Of a stretch of 64,000 bases of DNA, positions 55,672 to 64,000 are shown one piece after another; position 1 is the first letter of the stretch; each line of letters begins with the position of its first letter. Source of the stretch: Chaenocephalus aceratus (taxonomy: Eukaryota; Chordata; Actinopteri; Perciformes; Channichthyidae); NCBI GenBank assembly GCA_023974075.1, contig CM043801.1, forward strand, positions 22,003,236 to 22,067,235, given 5' to 3'. The position numbers and the translations under genes are program-made. A model generated the notes under the pieces. That model was given only the letters and a program-made list of their open reading frames with translations. It did not search any database and had not been told where the DNA came from.

Positions 55672-57587
55672 CTGGGAGATAAGCATGGCACAGAGCCATT
55701 TCTCCTGCAGCTATGGATTTTAATTCACCGCTACAAACCCTGACCATTGACTGTAACCTGTGAATAGAGTTTTCTTCTGTGCAGTTTGATGTGTGAAAAG
55801 GCTACATGAGATTACAGGGTTGCATGTGCATTACAATATGACACTGCAAGGGGACTCGGATTGTAATGACAAATCAAAAACATAACCAAAGGACAAATGC
55901 AAATAAATGCAGTAGGTCTGCACTAGATATAACCTGTATTCCAGAGTATATATTGTGATACTAATAAAATGTTAAGACTATATAATATTATTTAGATCCA
56001 GGACAACTGTTTTTATTTATTTATGGTCCGACATAACTGAATAGGGATCGTTAAACTTCACTTTTTTATGTTTAAATTGAGATTTATTTTTGACTCCCTA
56101 AATGAGTGTAAAATATTTAGTTTCAAATATTGTGCCACACTTAAATGTTTACTAATAATCGTATTGATGATGTCAGATGATTGACTTGTCGAATGATGTA
56201 CCACAGGTATAATCATGGCTCCTGATACATTTCAACTTAATTACTATTTATTTAATTAATAAATAAAAGTTCGCAAATACATAATATTGCACTGGGGCTC
56301 TGCAGGATTCCTTTTCTTTTTTTACTTGTGCTGCGTCACTTAATATCATTCAGGAAAATTATACTTGTTTTCTTTGTTTATTAAATTGTTTATTATGTCA
56401 AAAGTTTGTAATACATTCATTAATTATGAACAAAACACATGCTATTCAGTTATGATAAAACGTAATATAAACATTTATATTATAAGGGACCATGCACCTT
56501 ATAATATCAATGTTTAAATTATGAGTTGAATTATAAACACATTTGTTTTTTTATTTCAAAAGTGAAACTCCAAAAACCTAACACAGTCTCAATTTAATCA
56601 AACAGGTGTAGCCTATTGATTTGCAAATGTAGGATCACCAATTGGAACAAAGAAGTGCCGATTGCTCCCCAACATCAAACACCTTATGGCACAATTGAGG
56701 TCCACAACAATGTTTAAATGGCTAATCAGACCATACAGCGTTAAGCACAGAATGCCGGATGATGGTCGTGACTGCTGTTTATCTGTTGAAAGGTCGTGAC
56801 TAATGCTCTAACACAGGGCTTAAAAACGTGTAACATGAGACTATCTAATTGTGTTTCTTGGGTTCTATATTTAGCACGTCACACGCTTATTTGACTAAAT
56901 GTATGCCATTATTTAAATTCATACGCGTATTTGACAAAACGTGAAAAAGGCTATGTGAAAAATCCGTTATTAGGATGTACCTGCTATCATTTGAGCTGTC
57001 CTGAATGTGCTCTGATAGCGTGCTGCTCTTTTATCTGACGCGTCCAGGGGCCGATACGCTTTTATCTCCCCCAGCCATGAGTCCCGGCCCCGGGGAACCG
57101 CCGTCCAAGTCCTCCAACACCAACAATGACATGCAACAGCACATGTATTTATTTATTTACTTAAGTTATTTATTCACACATTTATACATGTATTGATTTG
57201 TTAATTGATAAAGAATCGTGTGTCCCTTTCGATTATGGCATCGTTATCATAATTACATCCTCGTCATTCTGTATCAATAGCAGATCCTGCCTCAAGGCGA
57301 AGGAAATTAATATGGATTATAGGCTACTCTTTTCGGGATAACAAAAAATAACAAAAAATAGACGACCCTCTGCTATCGGCAGTTATCTCATTGCAGGATA
57401 AAATGGCTTAGCAAAAAAACCCTTTGTTGAAATTAAAAATAGGTCAACAGCTTAACCTGAGTTTTTGTTTCTTTCATAAAAAAAAATAAAACACATCCAA
57501 AGCTCTGGATACAGTATACCCCGCGTTGTTACAGGCCGTTGCTCATGTGCCTGTTTGCTTTTTTTTATACTTTGCCCTCCACAAGCC
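55672..57587. other. 3' UTR of KIAA1614-like gene and spacer before the TAL gene
   Basis: AT-rich. AATAAA hexamers at 55963-55968 and 56272-56277 are candidate poly(A) signals for the KIAA1614-like transcript, the first about 290 nt after the stop. From about 56950 onward, TTATCT words (GATA-factor sites) recur. A short frame MSPGPGEPPSKSSNTNND (57076) has no recognised homology and no donor. Confidence 0.5.
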
Positions 57588-57685
57588 TATATAGCCCACG
57601 ACAGCCAAATAATAATGAATCATTTCATAAATAATGGGTTTAGTGGCTTATCGGGAATGAAGAGGCCGCTGCCGTGCGCTTATCT
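57588..57685 (+). promoter_or_regulatory. Candidate TAL-gene promoter: TATA-like box and GATA sites
   Basis: TATATAG at 57588 is followed by two inverted GATA words, CTTATC at 57647 and CTTATCT at 57679, about 30 bp apart. Further TTATCT sites lie at 57031, 57062 and 57383. As known, mammalian TAL1 promoter 1a depends on GATA1 sites, so this is a plausible erythroid promoter. Function is inferred. Confidence 0.4.
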
Positions 57686-57761
57686 CACTCGGCCACATTG
57701 CGGCCTGTGTTCCGCTCCCCATACTGAGGGAGCGCGCTGGATGCTGCGAGGAATAACTCAG

Positions 57762-57762
<1 letters not shown>

Positions 57763-57849
<87 letters not shown>
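57763..57849. repeat. CA microsatellite upstream of the TAL gene
   Basis: About 43 CA units, 40 bp before a possible 5' exon. Confidence 0.97.
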
Positions 57850-57852
<3 letters not shown>

Positions 57853-57889
57853 TCCAGCACTGGTAGAAAAAAAAGAAAAAACCTCAGAC

Positions 57890-57952
57890 ATGGATGACCC
57901 ACTCACAAAATGGCTCCACTTACACAGTAACATCAACAACACGGCTAGAACG
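57890..57952 (+). other. Possible 5' exon of the TAL gene
   Basis: An ATG opens 21 codons (MDDPLTKWLHLHSNINNTAR then T) ending exactly at a strong donor, ACG followed by GTAAGT. It may splice to an acceptor at 59194 (TCTTATTTAG), making this a 5' UTR exon with a short upstream frame. Alternatively it may splice to an acceptor at 59431 (TTCCTCTGCAG), which would continue in the main frame. Neither can be decided without transcript data. Confidence 0.4.
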
Positions 57953-59232
57953 GTAAGTGCAAAAAATACACCTCTGTATTTAAACCAGGTTATTCGTTGT
58001 TCCCTACGGCTATAATTTGATGGTTATCGTCGGAATTTATCGATGTTATATTCGGAATATTTAGCCTACATGTTCTGCTATTGTCCGATCATATGTTGGA
58101 GACTGTAGCTCCGGGATGTAGGCTAATAACGGATGCGAGGCCTATTGGAGAATTCCCAGGAATAAAAGTGCGCTTTTTGTGGCGGTCTGTTGTTCGTTTC
58201 CAGTATTATTTCCCACATCTTTATATTTTTAATTAGATATTAAAACAATGTACACTGTTGTTTAGTGTAATCAATCTGACACGCTTTTGCGGCTTTACAA
58301 CAACAACAACAGCATTGTGGCCTATTGCTATAATGACATATAACACCACCGACTCTGACATGTGTAGCTATAGAAAACGATCAAGTTGGAGTATTTTTGA
58401 AGGTTATCTGTGGATTGCTGAAAACCAAAAAGGTGGGATTTGATATCGACGAGGAATGGACACCGAGCTCTATTCGTGGTCCTGGCATGTAGGCTGTCAT
58501 TAAGACGATAAGTTCACCTTAAAATAAAGAACAACCTTAATTATCTTTTCATATTAGACTTTACGCAGGGCTCAAACCTTGGTTTATAGGCTACATTAAG
58601 GTATTATCTTAACGAGTAAGAGCCAACAATTAGAGATGAATAGATACATAAAAAACATGCACTACAGAAACAACAAATAACAAATGTATTTAAAATAAAT
58701 TACACGGGCTCCACATCTATGATAAAATGTTTGACTGGTGACATTTCACAATGAGCCCATAAGGAATGTTTCACATCGTAACAGATTTAGAGAACAGAAA
58801 TCTGTCAAATCTTCTTAGCTTACACATAATATAATACTCGAGAATTAATAATAAAAAACTCTAGTTTTTTTTTATTATTTGAGTTGCAATCGGCCTTTTC
58901 TTTCTTTATTATTACTTTTACCTTTTTTAAGTGTTGAACATAGTGTGGTAGGCCTAATTACGAGACATTATACAAGCGGCTTACAGAATATTGATTTTCT
59001 TTCTTAATTGTTTTGTTCGTTATGTAAAGTCTGCAATTCGAATAATGATGTTAATAAAAACATTAAAATAAACGCCAATAATAAAAATGAAAATAATTAA
59101 TTCCTATAGGCTTTTAGTAAAGCCTGGTTATATATTTGGTATATTAAGACTGAACCATTGTGTCAATAACTTAATGGAGGACAATCTTATTTAGGACGTA
59201 GTGGACTCGAGCGAGTGGTGACGGTAAAAAAA

Positions 59233-61613
59233 ATGATGGAAAAAACGGCAGCCGGAGCTTCGTCCTGGAAGTCCTGATGCAGGGTCCGGACCTGGAAAAC
59301 GGGAGGACTCCTCCATCATCTCCAGAATAAACGGGTGCAAGGAGGAAGAGGAGCCGAAGAGGGAGGAGGGGGAGAAAGAGAGGGGAGGGAACCTGAAGGG
59401 GGCTGAAGAGACGGATGACGTTCCTCTGCAGAACTCGAGCAACGGGAACAGCATCAGCATCATTATCAACGGCGTTGCCAAGGAAACTGCCTCTCACAAC
59501 GCCCTTGACCTGAAAAGGGAAGTGCCGGTGATCGAGCTCTCCAGGAGGGACGCTATAAAAGCGCTGGAGTTTAGGACTGAGAGCCATTTGGTGCCGATCA
59601 CGGAACTTCGCAGACCTCCACCGCTGCCGCTGCCGCAACGAGACGACGCTCGAATGGTCCAACTGAGCCCAAACGCGTTTCCTGTCCCGGCCCGGGCGAT
59701 GCTCTACAACCTGGCGCAGCCTCTCGCCGCCATCAACAGGTAAATGTTAAGACAGAAGATGAAAAATAGGCTAATTTAGTTTCATGAATGCACGTTTCTA
59801 TTCGATCCTTGTGAGGGCACCATGACTGTTAGGCCTATGCAGTCCTATCGCCCTGCAGGAAGAGGCTTTTAAAGTGAAAATATGCTTATTGTGTACATTA
59901 TATTGACATTTCTTCCTATGTATCATTAATGGCAGAAATAATAATCCCATGGGTGTACGTGTTTCTGAGAGTGTGTGTGCCCCTGGTGCAAGGAGTGGGG
60001 GTTGTTGAGGATTAAATGCAATGATGAATATAATGTAAATTCATGTTTTGTCCACATACATTTTGACTTTTTTTGTCTGCTTTCTGTTGCTGTAGTCTTG
60101 GAGGGGAGACGGAGCAGTACAGCATGTACCCCAGCAACAGGGTAAAGCGGCGCCCGGCGCCCTATGAGGTTGAACTCGACGAGGGTAAGCACATTTTAGA
60201 TCTTTATAAGTATGGTAAAATAGACTTTGCTGTGTCCAAGTCTCCTATATCCCTTCTTCATCCCCATTGTCATTCATCCACTGACATTGATCTATACTGT
60301 AACTAATCTGAGTGTTGCAGAAGGTGCCTGCCACTAAATAAGCGTTTAACCAGGAGAAATAAATCCATAAAACCATAATTCATGACATAAATGAATGCTG
60401 TTAATCTTAATGTCAAATACATGTACCTGCATGCCATCAAAGGAAGCTATTTTCAGGCGGATTTGGAGTTTATTTCATTTGAAACATCTTTTCCATCGCT
60501 GCCCACTCACTGCCACATACAGGGGTGGAGGATGGGGGTGCTGCTGCCTCCATGCCAAGGTTTTACTGCAGAGTGGGCTGAAGGATTAAGATAGACTGGG
60601 TGTGTTCCAAGGGTGACAATAGCCTGAAAGACACAATTGTAGAGGGCGGGAGGATGTGACTATACCTGCAATTATGTATTTTATCATACCAAAATAAGTT
60701 CAAAGTACATCGAAATTGAATATGGAGGACAAAGTCTACACAACACACTTTACTGGGGTTTGGCACACAAAGCCAAACGGCATACGGCACATTGCATATT
60801 ATACTTTTTTTTGCAAAGATATAGCTACTTTCCATGACCTTAAATTCGTAGGGATGACAATTTTGTAGCTTATTTTTAAGACAAACATTTTTTTTTCTCA
60901 AAACTTAGGTGAATCTGTTTTCCTGCGACTACTTCTTCCATTTTTCATATTGCCCTTATATTGCTTTGGCCTTTTACAGACAGTATTATCTGTTTTATGT
61001 GTGTTATGTTTTCAATGCCTTTCTTTTCCTCTCTTTTTTTAATTCTCTATGTCTGTCTCTTTTTCCAATGCTTTCTCTGTTAGCTGGCCAGCCAAAGATT
61101 GTACGTCGTATCTTCACTAACAGCCGTGAACGTTGGCGGCAGCAGAACGTAAATGGGGCATTCTCAGAGCTTCGCAAACTCATCCCAACTCACCCTCCAG
61201 ACAAGAAGCTGAGCAAGAATGAGATCCTGCGGCTTGCTATGAAGTACATCAGCTTCCTCTCCAACCTCCTGGACGACCAGGACGGAGGGAGAAATGTTGG
61301 CAGCACAACTGATGGAGAAACAGGGCTGCTGGTTGGGGTCGGGACACTTGAAGGGGGCCCTCAGGGGGTTCCACATCAGGACACGGTGGTGAGCTTGGCA
61401 AGGGACGATCTTCTGGAGACAATGTCACCAGGCTCTAGCTGTGGAAGTCTGCCTGATGGCGATGCCGAGGGAAGTCCTGAGAGCTATATGGAGGACCAGG
61501 ACTCGCCTCCAGCTCCAAGGACTCTATCGGCTTCTCGTGGGCCTGCGCTGCATCTAGCTGCTAGAGATCTGAGGCGCAATGGCCGCCCTTCAGATGGCTC
61601 TAGTCGCCGATGA
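59233..61613 (+). CDS. TAL1/LYL1-family bHLH transcription factor
   Basis: Three main exons: to 59739, 60096-60184 and 61084-61613. They splice in phase. The N-terminal part has the TAL1 landmarks [27 protein letters not shown] and [20 protein letters not shown]. Next is [20 protein letters not shown], then the class-defining b[23 protein letters not shown] through [15 protein letters not shown], and a tail with [20 protein letters not shown]. Known role: the protein dimerises with E-proteins, binds E-boxes in a complex with GATA1, LMO2 and LDB1, and specifies blood and endothelium. It is nearer to TAL1 than to LYL1 by these motifs. The start is uncertain. ATGATGGAAAAA at 59233 gives MMEK, as I recall for zebrafish Tal1, but in another frame from the rest; the main frame is open only from 59237, without an ATG before the RMVQL methionine. 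The symbol is left blank because orthology is open. Confidence 0.88.
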
Positions 61614-63955
61614 TGCTTATTCCAAAAGAAAACAGATACAACACCTGAGACTGAAATAACAGGGACTAAGAAAGAGGTGCATATGCTCAGGACCCGATAG
61701 CTTTGAGTTGTCAGTGTAGGAAAGAGAATCAAGTGCCACGTAGGGAGAAAGTGGAACACATCCCGTCTCAATACTATCCGAGGCAGCATTGATGTTTTTA
61801 TTGGTGATCGGTTGAATTTGATCAAAGAAAGACTTGTAAATTCTGCATGTCTCATGTCTTCGACCGACTTGCTGATTATGACTCTGTGTTTTGAAAGTCC
61901 AATAAAGGATATTCTAAAATAAACAAAAAAACAAAAAAAGAAGAACAAACAAACAAAACTAACCAAACAGAAGATCAGCTAAGAAACACTTATATATAAT
62001 ATATTTTATGTGTTGTATTGAAGTTTGGAACAATGCTTCATGAACGATACTATTGATTACAATATGGTGTGGACAGGTAAATAGCTCTAAAACATCAATG
62101 AATAAACCTCATTCATGCCCAACAAATTGAATGTGTTGGAATAAGACAGAAAAGTAAGTTTGTCTCAGTTTTAGGCCGTAAATGAACAGTGACTTTATTG
62201 TACCCATGCAGTAACGTATGTATTGTAAATAGCATTATATTTCCACTGCACAATGTAACAACGGTGAGTGGAGGTTCAATTCATGTGGTTTAAGATGTAC
62301 CGTAGTGTGTTTGTCAATGGGTTTACTAGCAAAATGGTCTTTTGGGAGACATGAAGCGGGAAAAGAGGAGAGAAACTCAAAATGTAAAGCAAGCAACTGA
62401 ACGTAGTACATCAAATCTGGTACCCTTTATTTCTGTTACACTTTGGTGAGGAGAAAATGACACCAAATACGGCGACAGACAGTTAAACATTTTCACTGCC
62501 GGGTTGAATATATCTATTTGAATTTGCGGAGGTACAAGACATGCAGTGTTTCTTAAAGTGTACAAAATATGAGTCCTAACATCATGAAATGACTCATGCA
62601 GTCCTTTTGATATGAATGTTTCAGTGTTTTTTTAACTGTTATGCAGTTGTAGTTTAGTAAGGTACACAACAAATCCCTTCATTGTCGCATTTCACATACA
62701 GTCACATGCAGAGACGCACACAACCACACACACATGCACATGCACGCACATACACCACACACAGTGTTAATATCATAACAACACCAGCAGTTTTTGGATT
62801 AATACAGTTAGGTATTGCTCACTGTTGTTGGTTATTCTGCTTTTTTAGCAGGACCTAGTAGCCTATATTGGTACCTTTGGTAACTATGGTATTTTATGAA
62901 TTGCAGTAAAGGGACATTGTACGTTTGGTTATGACATATTTGTTGTATGATAGCTGTATCTATAAATATATCCAATGTTAAATCGATGAATTTTATATAA
63001 AACCCCTGAATAAAACATGCAGAGGAGCCTGCCACAAAGCCTTGTATTTGATGTCACTTGAGCATGTTGTCGGTATTATTAATTAAATCCAGTTTAATTC
63101 AATTAATGTCATTTTAATACAATTAATTTAAAGCAAGTTTAGTTAAATGTAATTCTATTAAATGTCTTGACTGTACAAATAACTGGACATAAAGGGGCCT
63201 GTTTTTACTATTTACCATTTGCACTTGTGATTGCATTACCTAATTGTTAAATTCCTATCGGGCATCATTGGCATTGCATACCTTGCAGCTGTTTCATATC
63301 TTTAGAAAGTGCATAGTTAAACCACAACCTCCTCTCGAAACTCCCCCAATGGAGGCTGGAATCCTCACTTCCTCTCAACAAGTGACAACTTCCTGCTGAG
63401 GTTAACGTGGCTGCTCCGTGACCTGCAGGATATCCTGCCATTGTGAAAGTGGTTTTGACAGCCTATGCTGCACTCGTTTGCATGCTGTTGTGTCTGTCCA
63501 CATTATGAAACAGCTCAAGACTCACATTCCCTGAAAGTTATTTCACTTAAGCAGTCGAAAAAGTTAGGTTCACCAACCTGCGGCCATTAAAAAAGGTATT
63601 AGCTTTTGTAGCTCTGCCACATAATTTCTACTTTTCTGAAGTCTTCTTCCCTACATTCCATAACTCCACACGGCAGACTTTGCTACCCACCGCAACAGCT
63701 TCAGCTCTTAGACATTTAGAAGACACTACATTTGCTTCCAGAGAGCATCAGGACCACATCCAGGTGTTTGGGGACCCCTCCTGCGCTCTGCTCTGGCACT
63801 GCCGGGATGCCTCTGAGGGGCCCTCTGGGTTAATGCCTTGCCAAACATTTACCTGCTTCAATTTCCTGACTCTCCAGAAAACACACAGGCTCACAAAAAA
63901 GAGAGGAATACAGGGAGTGTAAATGAGGGATTGGAAAGCAAAGGGATGAGAGGAG

Positions 63956-63956
<1 letters not shown>
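61614..63956 (+). other. TAL-gene 3' UTR and following AT-rich DNA
   Basis: Candidate poly(A) signals AATAAA lie at 61901-61906 and 62101-62106. Beyond that I see only AT-rich sequence, a short CACACA-rich stretch near 62710-62760, and no recognisable gene. Confidence 0.55.
61901..61906 (+). terminator. Likely poly(A) signal of the TAL gene
   Basis: AATAAA, 288 nt after the stop codon, followed closely by an A-rich stretch. Confidence 0.5.

Positions 63957-64000
<44 letters not shown>
63957..64000. repeat. GT microsatellite cut by the window edge
   Basis: At least 21 GT units run to the last base of the window. Confidence 0.95.

Noticed and set aside
57005..57196. Frame containing MSPGPGEPPSKSSNTNND upstream of the TAL gene
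   Set aside because: No donor at its end, no recognised family, and it runs into AT-rich TTTATTTA sequence.

Overview
The window reads as nuclear DNA of a ray-finned fish, probably a percomorph. Genes have many exons with GT-AG introns. The intergenic DNA is AT-rich, there are several long CA/GT arrays, and the mobile elements (hAT, PIF/Harbinger-like, piggyBac-like, BEL/Pao-like LTR, L2-like LINE) are typical of teleosts. I identified proteins by reading spliced exons against remembered vertebrate families, without a database search. For five of the six genes, the exon lengths I deduced sum to a multiple of three.

Layout: 1-7295 has no gene I recognise. parl (mitochondrial rhomboid protease) runs on + at 7321-10927, converging with extl2 (exostosin-like glycosyltransferase) on - at 13979-15405. 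Upstream of extl2 a 3.7 kb nested transposon with an intact 8-bp target duplication (16280-19952) separates it from a head-to-head aldo-keto reductase on + (20570-23174). That gene converges, with poly(A) signals about 30 bp apart, on rc3h1 (roquin-1, -, 27842-37538), which has a roughly 4 kb 3' UTR. Next is a large PDZ protein that best fits KIAA1614 (+, 40662-55671). One of its introns holds a pile-up of old elements: a hAT, BEL/Pao LTR and gag remnants, and an antisense, intron-poor GALNT8-like pseudogene itself split by another hAT carrying an L2 fragment. Last is a TAL1/LYL1-type bHLH gene (+, coding to 61613), followed by its 3' UTR and AT-rich DNA.

The genes do not form one pathway. 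PARL acts in mitochondrial quality control, EXTL2 in glycosaminoglycan linkage control, the reductase on carbonyl compounds, roquin-1 in mRNA decay, and the TAL protein in blood and endothelial transcription. The observations I rate highest are: two roquin-type constitutive decay element hairpins in the roquin gene's own 3' UTR; a perfect 43-bp palindrome in the reductase 3' UTR; a GALNT8-like retrocopy bracketed by LTR fragments; the nested transposon sitting on the extl2 core promoter; and a TAL-family gene linked to KIAA1614 and RC3H1 instead of to STIL/PDZK1IP1.
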